From Bacteroidales bacterium (lineage in GTDB: Bacteria; Bacteroidota; Bacteroidia; Bacteroidales; VadinHA17), in the NCBI GenBank assembly GCA_021738535.1, contig JAIPBU010000011.1, forward strand, positions 1-64,000: a stretch of 64,000 nt of DNA, given 5' to 3'. Below, piece after piece: positions 1 through 7,417 of the stretch. Positions within the stretch are counted from its first letter, which is position 1. The number at the start of each line of letters is the position of its first letter. The notes beneath the pieces were generated by a model that had not been told where the DNA came from, did no database searches, and saw only the letters and a program-made list of their open reading frames with translations. Made by a program: the position numbers and the translations under genes.

Positions 1-83
1 GCGACTCCAAGCCTCTGAATGTCCAGCAGGATCTTCTCTTTTTCCTGCGCTGTCCGTTTGTGATGATGTTTAACCATTAACAT
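1..83 (-). CDS. Partial transposase-like ORF, N-terminus only
   Basis: The reverse strand opens with ATG at 83 (a second ATG lies at 77) and runs off the left edge. The about 27 visible residues are basic and helical, containing HHHKRTAQEKEKILLDIQRL. This resembles the N-terminal helix-turn-helix of IS3-type OrfA or related transposases, but too little is visible to name a family. An 8-bp inverted repeat (84-91 and 103-110) lies just upstream of the start. The identification is a guess from sequence style; it could equally be a small DNA-binding protein. Confidence 0.35.
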   Translation of the reverse strand, partial: MLMVKHHHKRTAQEKEKILLDIQRLGV

Positions 84-110
84 AAAAGTACAATTTATTT
101 TAGTACTTTT
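84..110. repeat. Inverted repeat AAAAGTAC / GTACTTTT
   Basis: AAAAGTAC at 84-91 is mirrored by GTACTTTT at 103-110 across an 11-bp AT-rich spacer. It sits directly upstream of the partial left-edge ORF, so it could be that gene's operator or part of a mobile element end. Farther right, 147-172 carries three tandem CTTCGTC-type units in front of the AI-2E gene stop. Function is not shown by the sequence. Confidence 0.5.
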
Positions 111-182
111 AGTCTAGTTTCTTAGGGGTGGGCACCAGTTCGCAATCGCTTCGTCACTTCGTCGCTTCGTCGTAGCTCCCTG

Positions 183-1253
183 CTATATGTTTACCCATGT
201 CCTGTAAAGCTTGTAAGCAAGAGACAGTATAATAGCACCAAGAAAGAGTCCCATAAAACCAAAGGCAATAAATCCGCCGATAGCGCCAAAGAATATTATC
301 AGCATGGGCACATCCGAATCCCTTCCCATAAGAACAGGCTTCAGGATATTGTCTATAAGACCCATTATCAGAAAATATACAGACCACAAAGCTGCAGGTG
401 CAGGTTCCCTGAAGGCGAAGAGATAAATAATAAGAGGGATATTAAACAAAATGGCCGGGATCTGTGCTATTGTCATAATAAGCAGTATAATAATCCATAC
501 TGCAGCAAAAGGAATATCTGCCAGGATCAAACCAACACCCATCAGTGTTGTTTGGATAATTGCGACACCCAGGACACCGGTTGCCACGTTGCGGATGGTT
601 TTCAGTGATACTTCCATAAAATCTTTTCCCCTGTCGCCTGCAAACTTTTCAAACAGGTTAATTGCAGGCTGTGTTGCATTATTGAAGTAAACAAGAAATA
701 TTCCTGCCAGGATTATGGAAATCGCAAATTGCAGTATTCCCATCCCTGTATTTGCAAGCGCACCAAGCAGCTTTTCGCCAAAATTGCTTATCTGGGGCAT
801 AAAACCTTTGAGTGATTCCCCCAGGTTTTGCGATGCTTCCATCCAGTTATCATAAAGCCACTGGCCAATAATAGGCCAGTCGGCAACTGATTCGGTGGGT
901 GGAGGCAGGCGAATCTCTCCGTCCGGGATCATATCAGCAATATTCTTTACTCCGTCAACAAGCTGGTTGACAAGCCATATGCTGGGCAGGACAAGAACAG
1001 AAAGGCCTATAAGCGTCAGGATAAGTGATGCCAGCTTCTTCCGGTCGCGGAACAGCTTACTCAAATACTCATAAACAGGGAAAAGGATTATTGCAATAAT
1101 AAAAGACCAAAGCAGAATGTTTACAAATGGTTGAACAATCTTGTAACACAGGTAAACCACCAGAAACAGACTACCCAGTTTAAGGATCAGGTCAAGAGCG
1201 ATACTTACGATTCGCTTCTTTTCATTTTTGTCAGGATCATTATTGACACTCAT
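183..1253 (-). CDS. AI-2E family (PerM/YdiK-like) inner membrane transporter
   Basis: This 356-residue membrane protein has the layout of the AI-2E transporter family (PF01594). Two hydrophobic helices lie near residues 25-65, a third at about 80-100, followed by an extracytoplasmic loop rich in Pro and acidic residues (about 105-160), then clustered C-terminal helices from about 170 to 345. Substrate specificity in this family is poorly defined: members have been tied to autoinducer-2 export, Na+/H+ exchange and general permease roles, so no substrate is assigned. Length is typical. The start ATG follows a charged, Lys-rich N-terminus. It is transcribed left, the same way as the sulfatase upstream, with 74 bp between them holding a short AAATCTT tandem repeat. 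Confidence 0.85.
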   Translation of the reverse strand: MSVNNDPDKNEKKRIVSIALDLILKLGSLFLVVYLCYKIVQPFVNILLWSFIIAIILFPVYEYLSKLFRDRKKLASLILTLIGLSVLVLPSIWLVNQLVDGVKNIADMIPDGEIRLPPPTESVADWPIIGQWLYDNWMEASQNLGESLKGFMPQISNFGEKLLGALANTGMGILQFAISIILAGIFLVYFNNATQPAINLFEKFAGDRGKDFMEVSLKTIRNVATGVLGVAIIQTTLMGVGLILADIPFAAVWIIILLIMTIAQIPAILFNIPLIIYLFAFREPAPAALWSVYFLIMGLIDNILKPVLMGRDSDVPMLIIFFGAIGGFIAFGFMGLFLGAIILSLAYKLYRTWVNI

Positions 1254-1327
1254 CTTCTGTAAATATCAGTTTATTGATAACAAAGATAACTTTTGCCGTC
1301 AAATCATAAATCTTAAATCTTAAATCT

Positions 1328-2794
1328 TCATTCATTAATCATCCGCCCTCTCTCCCTGCGATTATTTCCTTCCCTTTCGCTAAGGCTATCTCCGATATCA
1401 GTTCTTGCCTGTTCTGCAATTTCTTCCAGCCTGGCAACAATATCAGGATGCTGTTCTTTTACATCATACCTTTCTCCCGGATCTCTTCGCAGGTTGTACA
1501 GGGCATATTGAGCTTTGCCTGGTGAATAGGGTCCGGGGAAGCCATCATTACCCGGCAGAACGTTCTCATATGACCTGTGATTATGGGGAAAAACCAGCTT
1601 CCAGTGATCCATGCGCACAGCTTCAAGGTTATTGCTGTGGTAATAATAATAGAATGTTTCGCGTGGAGAGGCATCTTTTTCTCCTTTCAACAAAGGAAGA
1701 ATACTGACTCCGTCAATTTTATGACCGGGCAGTTGTGCTCCGGTTATTTCTGCAAGCGTTGGCAGGATGTCAATTGTAGATGCAAGCTTATCTGATACAT
1801 GCCCCGGTTTTATTACAGCCGGCCAATGCATAATTGCGGGTTCCCTGACGCCCCCTTCCATGCTGGTGCCTTTTCCTTCTTTCAGTCCACCGGTTGAGCC
1901 GGCATGATTACCGTAATTTAACCATGGACCATTATCACTTGTGAATATAATAAGGGTGTTTTCAGCAAGATTGTTTTCTTCAAGAGCTTTAATAATTTCA
2001 CCAACCGACCAGTCAATTTCCATTATTACATCACCGTACATGCCCTGTACACTTTTACCCCTGTATTTATCGGAAACACCCAGGGGCACGTGAGGCATTG
2101 AATGGGGCACATAGAGAAAAAACGGTTCATCAACGTGCCTGTTAATAAAGTCAATAGCATGCCCGGTATAGCGGGTAGTCAGCCTGTCCTGGTCTTCAAG
2201 GCCATCAAGATATTCAACAACCTCATTGTCTTCGATAAGGGGAAGGGGCGGGTAGTTTGCCTTGGATGGTTTAACAGATTCTTCTGTTATTCGGCCACCG
2301 TCATAATCAACAGGCCACATATCGTTGGAGTAGGGGATACCAAAATATTCATCGAATCCATGCTGAAGGGGCAAAAAAGGTTTTTTATCCCCAAGGTGCC
2401 ATTTTCCATATATTGCCGTAGCATATCCTTTTTGCTTCAATAACTCTGCAATGGTCATTTCGTTTTTGTTGATACCCGTGCTTGAATTGGGCCCGAAAAC
2501 CATTGGCATATTGAGCCTGTTGGCGTAGCATCCTGTAAGCAGGGCAGCCCTTGATCCTGAGCAGGCGCCGTGAGCCGACAAAAACGAGGTAAACCGCAAA
2601 CCCTTGTTTGCAAGTTTATCAAGATTTGGGGTTGTATAAGCTGTGGCCCCATAAGTACCCAGATCACCATAACCCATGTCGTCGCAGAAAATAATTACAA
2701 CATTTGGTGTTGAAATATCAGGCTTTTCCACAGTACAGCCGTTAAACAACAGAGAAGAACTAAAAACTAATACGATAACAAAGGCTTTAAACAT
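1328..2794 (-). CDS. Family S1 sulfatase lipoprotein
   Basis: A 488-residue sulfatase of the alkaline-phosphatase superfamily that should hydrolyse sulfate esters, probably on polysaccharides. A signal peptide ends in a lipobox (LFNGC, Cys20), so the protein is lipid-anchored outside the inner membrane. Metal-binding Asp residues appear at FCDDMGYGD (about 37-45). The formylglycine site is Cys78 in ACSGSRAALLTG: the usual Pro at the third position of C-x-P-S-R is Gly here, a variant found in part of the family. GKWHLG and the SDNGPW segment supply further metal and sulfate ligands. Cys-type sulfatases need a maturase (anSME or FGE), and none is encoded in this window. There is no SusC/SusD neighbour, so the substrate is unknown. 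Confidence 0.93.
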   Translation of the reverse strand: MFKAFVIVLVFSSSLLFNGCTVEKPDISTPNVVIIFCDDMGYGDLGTYGATAYTTPNLDKLANKGLRFTSFLSAHGACSGSRAALLTGCYANRLNMPMVFGPNSSTGINKNEMTIAELLKQKGYATAIYGKWHLGDKKPFLPLQHGFDEYFGIPYSNDMWPVDYDGGRITEESVKPSKANYPPLPLIEDNEVVEYLDGLEDQDRLTTRYTGHAIDFINRHVDEPFFLYVPHSMPHVPLGVSDKYRGKSVQGMYGDVIMEIDWSVGEIIKALEENNLAENTLIIFTSDNGPWLNYGNHAGSTGGLKEGKGTSMEGGVREPAIMHWPAVIKPGHVSDKLASTIDILPTLAEITGAQLPGHKIDGVSILPLLKGEKDASPRETFYYYYHSNNLEAVRMDHWKLVFPHNHRSYENVLPGNDGFPGPYSPGKAQYALYNLRRDPGERYDVKEQHPDIVARLEEIAEQARTDIGDSLSEREGNNRRERGRMINE

Positions 2795-2945
2795 TTGAAT
2801 CTATAGTATTATTGGATTTAGATTATAAAAATATGAAAAACAAATGTCTAAAATACCCAGGGGACAAATAAAGTTGCATATTTTACAGAAATGCAGTAAT
2901 ATTGCAGTCCGAAAATTGACCAAACAGAGGGATCTGTTAAATTAA

Positions 2946-2974
2946 GCACGCCTTCGCCAAAGGCTACGGCGCGC
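2946..2974. repeat. REP-like GC-rich hairpin before tRNA
   Basis: GCACGCCTTCGCC then AAAGGCTACGGCGCGC forms an imperfect hairpin immediately upstream of the tRNA. It is far more GC-rich than the flanking DNA and resembles the CCTTCGCC...AGCTTTAGCGACGGAGG element at 3149-3182 behind the tRNA. Both look like small REP-type palindromes. It could also be a leader hairpin for the tRNA transcript. Confidence 0.45.
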
Positions 2975-2977
2975 AAT

Positions 2978-3051
2978 GGGCCCATAGCTCAGCTGGTCAG
3001 AGCACCTGACTCATAATCAGGGGGTCGCTGGTTCGAGCCCAGCTGGGCCCA
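2978..3051 (+). tRNA. tRNA with CAU anticodon (Met elongator or Ile2)
   Basis: A complete cloverleaf can be folded by eye: acceptor GGGCCCA, D arm GCTC/GAGC, anticodon stem CCTGA/TCAGG with loop CTCATAA (anticodon CAT), variable GGGTC, T arm GCTGG-TTCGAGC-CCAGC, closing TGGGCCC and discriminator A. No CCA is encoded. A CAU anticodon serves elongator Met, initiator Met or lysidine-modified Ile2. The fully paired first acceptor base argues against an initiator, but Met versus Ile2 cannot be settled by eye. A strong terminator follows directly. Part of this tRNA is duplicated at 5265-5377. Confidence 0.93.
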
Positions 3052-3052
3052 C

Positions 3053-3088
3053 AAAACAAAAAGCCGCCGCGTGCGGCTTTTTTGTTTT
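3053..3088 (+). terminator. Rho-independent terminator of the CAU tRNA
   Basis: The arm AAAACAAAAAGCCGC (3053-3067), a five-base loop and GCGGCTTTTTTGTTTT (3073-3088) give a GC core with flanking A and T runs, so it can work on both strands. It begins within two bases of the tRNA 3' end. Near-identical copies occur at 5378-5414 and, as a half copy, at 3846-3864. Confidence 0.85.
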
Positions 3089-3182
3089 GTACCCATGGCG
3101 GGCGAGAAGTTTATCCTGAGCGAGTCGAAGGGAGCCCAGCTTGGCCCACCTTCGCCCGCCATAGCTTTAGCGACGGAGGGCT
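3073..3182. repeat. tRNA-associated repeat, copy A
   Basis: Behind the terminator lies a block running ATGGCGGGCGAGAAG, then TTTATCCTGAGCGAGTCGAA, then GGGAGCCCAGCTTGGCCCA. The final stretch repeats the 3' end of the tRNA (GAGCCCAGCTGGGCCCA) with one mismatch. The same block recurs at 3845-3920 (copy B) and 5399-5482 (copy C). The end of copy A (3149-3182) is a palindromic CCTTCGCC...GACGGAGGGC element. Together they behave as a REP-like family, and a REP-type transposase gene follows. Confidence 0.75.
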
Positions 3183-3204
3183 TTTTTTTAATATTTTTAT
3201 AAAT

Positions 3205-3223
3205 AGAGATGCCAAGCATCTCT
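3205..3223. repeat. Perfect hairpin AGAGATGC-CAA-GCATCTCT
   Basis: An 8-bp perfect inverted repeat with a three-base loop lies 10 bp past the stop of the REP-associated transposase gene. Its left part, ATAGAGATGCCA, occurs again at 3444-3455 inside that gene as one arm of a 28-bp palindrome (3444-3471). It may be the transposase's DNA substrate, or simply a terminator. Confidence 0.6.
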
Positions 3224-3232
3224 GTTCTTATA

Positions 3233-3742
3233 TTATCCTTTATAATTTTTAGGATTGTCCCTGATGTATTTTATTATCCTATTATATTCTTTTTTGTTTC
3301 TGACAATATGGGCAAAATAACCTCTTTGCCAGGAAAAATCAGGATTTGTTTTTCTCGCCTGTATTGTAACAGATGATTTTATACCCCGGATAATTGATGG
3401 AATATTATTCTTTTGAGGACCAAATTTATTGGGATTCCTTGTAATAGAGATGCCAGGCCTGGCGCCTCTATATACAATTATGCCATGCACATGATTTGGC
3501 ATTATGACGTAATTATCCATAATAAGATTTAATTCGGGACGTAACGCGGGGGTTCTATCCCATTCCTTTTGAACAATCAAACCGATTGGCGATAATATCA
3601 TTCTGTCGTTTTCAATTGAACCTAAAAATTCTATTCTGTTTTTTGTACAAATGGTAATGAAATATGTGGCATTGCTGCTATAGTCAAACCAAGGGATACG
3701 CGGTGACGAAATCCGGTATTTATTCCGAAATTTCTTTGACAT
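3233..3742 (-). CDS. REP-associated tyrosine transposase (RAYT, Y1/HUH family)
   Basis: A 169-residue single-domain HUH nuclease of the Y1_Tnp/RAYT type, which nicks single-stranded hairpins through a 5'-phosphotyrosine. The metal-binding pair is in MPNHVHGII (His84, His86). The likely nucleophile is Tyr159 in the C-terminal KYIRDNP motif. The N-terminal ATYFITICTKNR strand is typical, and the length is normal. Residues 91-99 (YRGARPGIS) are encoded by a DNA palindrome (3444-3471), the place where relatives vary most. It lies among REP-like repeats at 2946-2974, 3073-3182, 3205-3223 and 3845-3920, the arrangement expected for a RAYT and the elements it acts on. Such genes are usually stationary rather than active insertion sequences. 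Confidence 0.88.
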   Translation of the reverse strand: MSKKFRNKYRISSPRIPWFDYSSNATYFITICTKNRIEFLGSIENDRMILSPIGLIVQKEWDRTPALRPELNLIMDNYVIMPNHVHGIIVYRGARPGISITRNPNKFGPQKNNIPSIIRGIKSSVTIQARKTNPDFSWQRGYFAHIVRNKKEYNRIIKYIRDNPKNYKG

Positions 3743-3844
3743 AATTTACCTGTAATATTGAATGCAACGATTAATTCCAGATATAAATTTACATATTTAT
3801 CCGGATCAGGGAAAGCATTTTGTAGAAAACGTCTCATTTAATGA

Positions 3845-3920
3845 AGCGCGGCTTTTTTGTTTTGTATCCATGGCGGGCGAGAAGTTTATCCTGAGCGAGT
3901 CGAAGGGAGCCCAGCTGGGC
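3845..3920. repeat. tRNA-associated repeat, copy B (partial)
   Basis: Starting with the right half of the terminator (GCGCGGCTTTTTTGTTTTG), this copy reads through the GGCGGGCGAGAAGTTTATCC block to GGAGCCCAGCTGGGC. It lacks the tRNA body. The rest of the 3743-4083 gap has no gene; it holds AT-rich sequence that must include the promoter of the sigma factor gene, though no clear TAnnTTTG box was picked out. Confidence 0.7.
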
Positions 3921-4083
3921 GATAGTGTTTCAAAGAGTGTAATTCACATCGTAATCATATCTGCTACTACGGGCCTTAACTTTTAAGTTGTTGGGTGATT
4001 TTTACTCTCGAAAACCGGTGTTTTTAGCTATTTTGTGATTTTAACGCCAGGATAGTGTCTTATGAAGTAGAATTAATAATGTA

Positions 4084-4578
4084 ATGGAACACAAATATAC
4101 CCAGGTCATAGAGGAGAATAAGAAAATTATATACAAGGTTTGCAACCTTTACTGTAAATCCGAAATAGATAAGGAAGATTTATTCCAGGAAATAGTATTA
4201 CGTCTTTGGAAAGGTTTTTCCTCATTTGAAGGCAAATCAAAAATATCAACATGGATATATAGAGTTTCAATCAACACAGCAATAACAGTTAACCGATTAA
4301 ATGAAAGAAGACCAAAGTTAAGTTCGTTGGAAAAACATGGGTTCACAATTATGAACGAAATTCAGGAATCAGATCATAATGAAGAAATTACCTTACTGCT
4401 TAAGTGTATCAATAAACTCAATGATCTGGAGAAAGCTATCATCCACTTATACCTGGATGAGGTTTCTTACCAGGAAATTGGTGCAATTGTAGGTATTTCA
4501 ACTTCTAATGTTGCCACTAAAATCTCACGGATAAAAATAAAACTAAAAGATATTATTGAAAACAACGCAAACTACTAA
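4084..4578 (+). CDS. ECF-type RNA polymerase sigma factor (island copy)
   Basis: A 164-residue sigma-70 family factor of the extracytoplasmic-function class. Region 2 covers about residues 20-65 (LFQEIVLRLW, then STWIYRVSINTAI), and region 4 is an HTH at about 120-158 (YQEIGAIVGISTSNVATKIS). Regions 1 and 3 are absent, as usual for ECF factors. The adjacent gene starts 3 bp after its stop, so the two are co-transcribed, and the partner probably holds the sigma factor inactive. The pair sits between two copies of a tRNA-linked repeat and has lower GC than the loci on either side, hinting at acquisition. Target promoters are unknown. Confidence 0.9.
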   Translation: MEHKYTQVIEENKKIIYKVCNLYCKSEIDKEDLFQEIVLRLWKGFSSFEGKSKISTWIYRVSINTAITVNRLNERRPKLSSLEKHGFTIMNEIQESDHNEEITLLLKCINKLNDLEKAIIHLYLDEVSYQEIGAIVGISTSNVATKISRIKIKLKDIIENNANY

Positions 4579-4581
4579 ATT

Positions 4582-5184
4582 ATGAAAACAGATGAATCTC
4601 TTAAATCGTCATGGGCGAAATATAATGATAGACTTGACCGTATGGAATCCTTCAACAGGGAAATGCTTATTAGAATAATATCAAAGCAAAAATCGGGTGT
4701 TTTAACAGATATGAAACGCAGAAGTCTATTTGGATTATTATTATCTCCAATTATTTTTTCAGTTGTTATCCTTCCTTTTGCTATACAGGGTGGATTTACT
4801 ATAATACAAATAGTTGGCATCATTTTATCCGGATTGCTTTTGGCTTATTATGCATGGCATTCTTTCAGATATTTGCGTCTGTTAAATAGCCTGAACTTAG
4901 AAAATGATTCCTTGCTGGAAAACAAAAAAAAGATTATTAGCATCAAAAAATTTGTTAATCAATTTCATAAGAACAGAATTTTATCTGTTCCATTGCTGAT
5001 GCTGGGAGTTTTATTGGTGATTGAATATATTTTCCCATTAAATACCCTGATTTATGTTTTAATCTCGGTTACCAGTATTGTTGCATTATATTTTTGGGGT
5101 AGACATAAGGCAACCCTATTATTTACTAACAGGATAAATGAAGTTGAGGAAGGATTAAATGAAATTAATCAGATCATAGATTAA
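4582..5184 (+). CDS. Four-helix membrane protein, putative anti-sigma partner
   Basis: A 200-residue protein with no family I can name. About 50 charged N-terminal residues (cytoplasmic) precede two paired hydrophobic helices at about 52-72 and 76-96, then a Lys-rich segment, then two more helices at about 136-155 and 158-175, and a charged tail. A cytoplasmic head, membrane helices and immediate coupling to an ECF sigma gene are the features of a membrane anti-sigma factor. No ZAS zinc motif (HxxxCxxC) is seen. The role is inferred from position only. Confidence 0.7.
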   Translation: MKTDESLKSSWAKYNDRLDRMESFNREMLIRIISKQKSGVLTDMKRRSLFGLLLSPIIFSVVILPFAIQGGFTIIQIVGIILSGLLLAYYAWHSFRYLRLLNSLNLENDSLLENKKKIISIKKFVNQFHKNRILSVPLLMLGVLLVIEYIFPLNTLIYVLISVTSIVALYFWGRHKATLLFTNRINEVEEGLNEINQIID

Positions 5185-5264
5185 TGAAAACTATTCTGGC
5201 ATTGCATTCACTCATGCGAACAAATAGAGGAAAAGTAAAGCGTAAAAATAAAGCTGAAAGTGAA

Positions 5265-5377
5265 ACTCATTATCAGGGGGTCTCACACAAGCCTCCGCGG
5301 CAGTCTGGCCCCTCGGGTGAATGATCCACAGGATCATTCATTCTCCCGCTGTCCGGTTCGAGCCCAGCTGGGGCCAC
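5265..5377 (+). pseudogene. Interrupted 3' copy of the CAU tRNA
   Basis: ACTCATTATCAGGGGGTC (5265-5282) repeats the anticodon arm and variable loop of the tRNA at 2978-3051 with one change. About 70 bases of unrelated DNA follow, and the match then resumes with GGTTCGAGCCCAGCTGGG at 5355. The insert contains a perfect hairpin GAATGATCC-ACA-GGATCATTC (5319-5339). The acceptor 5' half and D arm are missing, so this cannot be a working tRNA. It looks like a partial tRNA duplicate into which a small palindromic element has inserted. Confidence 0.7.
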
Positions 5378-5414
5378 AAAACAAAAAGCCGCCATTGCGC
5401 GGCTTTTTTGTTTT
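5378..5414 (+). terminator. Duplicate of the tRNA terminator
   Basis: AAAACAAAAAGCCGC and GCGGCTTTTTTGTTTT flank a six-base loop, matching the terminator at 3053-3088 except for the loop. It could terminate the sigma factor operon that ends at 5184. Confidence 0.75.
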
Positions 5415-5530
5415 GTACCCATGGCGGGCGAGAAGTTTATACTGAGCGAGTCGAAGGGAGCCCAGCTGGGCCCAACTTCGCCAATATAATTGGTAACAGC
5501 CGTCGGTAGGGTGGACGGCGACCCAAAGGC
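5399..5530. repeat. tRNA-associated repeat, copy C, plus flanking hairpin
   Basis: The third copy of the GGCGGGCGAGAAG...GAGCGAGTCGAAGG block ends at about 5482 with GGAGCCCAGCTGGGCCCA, an exact match to the last 17 bases of the tRNA. Just beyond, GCCGTC and GACGGC (5499-5519), bracketed by AGCC/GGCT, form another GC-rich hairpin. The remaining gap to 5619 is AT-rich and should hold the promoter of the next gene. No coding sequence is supported across 5185-5619. Confidence 0.7.
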
Positions 5531-5619
5531 TGAGTTCTGTCGCATTAATCAATCAAAAACTATGTTGGTTTAATGCAACAAGACCCTGAAATGATTATTT
5601 TAGTAGAAGTTATTCTGAT

Positions 5620-7239
5620 ATGAAAAGAGAATGGTATTGGCATATTATACTGGCTATAGTCTTTTATAGCATAGCAGGCATGTTTTATTCATGTAAGCGT
5701 ATATCAGCGCTAAATGAATATCCTGAGAAAGAGAGATTAATAATAAATGACACACTTTCTCTCAATCAGCCGCTCGAAAAATCCCTGATATTAAAAATCA
5801 ATGTCATAAACCGACTGTTTGATTCACTCGATATTGTTGTTGCTGCAGGAGATATCATTGAGGAAGCAAGAATTCTGGCCAGACTGGCAAATCATTTCAG
5901 ACTTTCAGGTAATTATAATGAGAGTGTTCGTTTTTACAGAAACGCGATGAAAGCTGCAGGGAATATTTTACCCATCGATAATTCGATTATTCATCACGGA
6001 CTGGCTTCTGTTTACTATGAGATGTATTTTCATGATAAGATGCAGGCGCATTACATTGATTCGGCTGAAGTACATGCTGTTATTGCTTATGATTTTGCCA
6101 ATCAAGCCCAAAAACCGATCCTCATAGCCGATGCACTCAATGTTCAGGGAGCTGTTGAGATTCAACGGAAAAATTATGCGTCGGCCATTGATTTACTTGA
6201 AAAGGCACTGCTTTTGCTTGAAAAGGAGCATTCCGGAAATAAGTTACCTGTCATGTCAAACATCTCTTATGTTTATATAATGAAAGGAGAATTTCAGAAA
6301 GCACTTGATTTTGCTGAGGAGGGATATTTAAAAGCGCTGAATTCAGGGAATATAGTGTTTGCAGGCATCAATCTTGAAAACCTGGTGCGTATATATATAA
6401 ACCTGAACGATACTCAATCTGCAGAGCATTATCAGAAGATTTTGAGTAGCCTTAAAGATGACAAAGGCATGCTGGTGCAGTCGCTCATTTTAAAGCAACA
6501 ACTGCTTAATCACAAGATCCAGCAAGACCAGCATGAATTATCAGGTTTATACAGGGAGCGCTTTATATTACTAAGGGCAGGATGGATTTTAGCAGGGGGT
6601 TTTATACTGCTGCTGGTTATCAGTATGGTATTGTTTTACTTACTCCGTCAACATAAACGTATTCGACAAAGAGAGGCTCAATTAAAACAGGAACGCGAAC
6701 ATGCCGTTCAGCTTAAACTGAAAAATACAGCCCTTGAACTTAAAGCACGTGAGGCTGAAGCAAAAGCCCTGCAGGTTGAATTAGAGTCCCGAAACACGAC
6801 ACTCGCATCAAAAATACTCAACCTGTCAAAAGTCAATGAGTTTCTTAATATTCTGGGTAAGGAAATCAGTAAATTGTCGAAGGGATGTGACGAGGAGCAA
6901 CAAGAGACAAGAGAGCAACTTGCCAAAATACAAAATAAAATATCTAATAACATCAATCTAAGGGTATGGGAGGAGTTTGAAATGTTTTATGCTTCAGGTA
7001 ATGGTGGCTTTTCCACTAAAATAGCAGAAGAGCATCCTAACCTAACCATCCATGATAAACGGCTCTGCTATCTTATCCTTACTGATCTGACCACCAAGGA
7101 AATTTCCAATATAATGTGCAAAAGCTATCGCTCTGTGGAGATGGCACGTCACCGCCTGCGTAATAAACTGGAACTCGACCGTGAAAGCAATTTACGCGAT
7201 TATCTGCTTAAATACACCGATTCAGGCTTAGAATCATAG
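5620..7239 (+). CDS. TPR / membrane-anchored regulator with LuxR-like HTH
   Basis: This 539-residue protein belongs to a common Bacteroidota regulator type. An N-terminal hydrophobic segment (about 8-24, ending FYSC, a weak lipobox) leads into TPR helices (about 60-300). One transmembrane helix follows (about 314-336, WILAGGFILLLVISMVLFYL), then a coiled coil (about 340-420) and a C-terminal helix-turn-helix at about 485-530 (LTTKEISNIMCKSYRSVEMA). The TPR region thus lies outside the membrane while the HTH is cytoplasmic, an arrangement that could carry an envelope signal directly to DNA. It stands 178 bp ahead of the giant surface-protein gene, on the same strand, and is the obvious candidate to control that locus. 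The ligand is unknown. Confidence 0.82.
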   Translation: MKREWYWHIILAIVFYSIAGMFYSCKRISALNEYPEKERLIINDTLSLNQPLEKSLILKINVINRLFDSLDIVVAAGDIIEEARILARLANHFRLSGNYNESVRFYRNAMKAAGNILPIDNSIIHHGLASVYYEMYFHDKMQAHYIDSAEVHAVIAYDFANQAQKPILIADALNVQGAVEIQRKNYASAIDLLEKALLLLEKEHSGNKLPVMSNISYVYIMKGEFQKALDFAEEGYLKALNSGNIVFAGINLENLVRIYINLNDTQSAEHYQKILSSLKDDKGMLVQSLILKQQLLNHKIQQDQHELSGLYRERFILLRAGWILAGGFILLLVISMVLFYLLRQHKRIRQREAQLKQEREHAVQLKLKNTALELKAREAEAKALQVELESRNTTLASKILNLSKVNEFLNILGKEISKLSKGCDEEQQETREQLAKIQNKISNNINLRVWEEFEMFYASGNGGFSTKIAEEHPNLTIHDKRLCYLILTDLTTKEISNIMCKSYRSVEMARHRLRNKLELDRESNLRDYLLKYTDSGLES

Positions 7240-7300
7240 CTTGCCATTTTCTCAAAAAGGAAATAGATTTGAAGTCTCTTTTCTCTTTCTCTTTAAATAT

Positions 7301-7352
7301 GTGAAGTAATTGTGAAGTAATTGGCTGTAGAATAACATGTTTCGTTTACATG
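7301..7352. promoter_or_regulatory. Tandem 11-bp direct repeat and small dyad
   Basis: GTGAAGTAATT occurs twice in perfect tandem (7301-7311, 7312-7322), one DNA turn apart. It is followed by the dyad CATGT-N7-ACATG at 7336-7352. Both lie between the HTH regulator gene and the giant T9SS gene and could be binding sites for that regulator. No operator function can be read from sequence alone. Confidence 0.45.
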
Positions 7353-7417
7353 CAATACTCTATATTAGCTGCATCGTTCTGTCAATAAGGATTGTTTGTC
7401 TATAAAAACCCGGTCAT

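Noticed and set aside
2989-3219. Minus-strand ORF reading AQLGSNQRPPDYESGALTS
   Set aside because: It is the antisense translation of the CAU tRNA and its repeat, a well-known type of false gene call.
5260-5552. Several overlapping ORFs of 60-90 codons
   Set aside because: All lie in the tRNA pseudogene, terminator and repeat copy C and are explained by that non-coding sequence.
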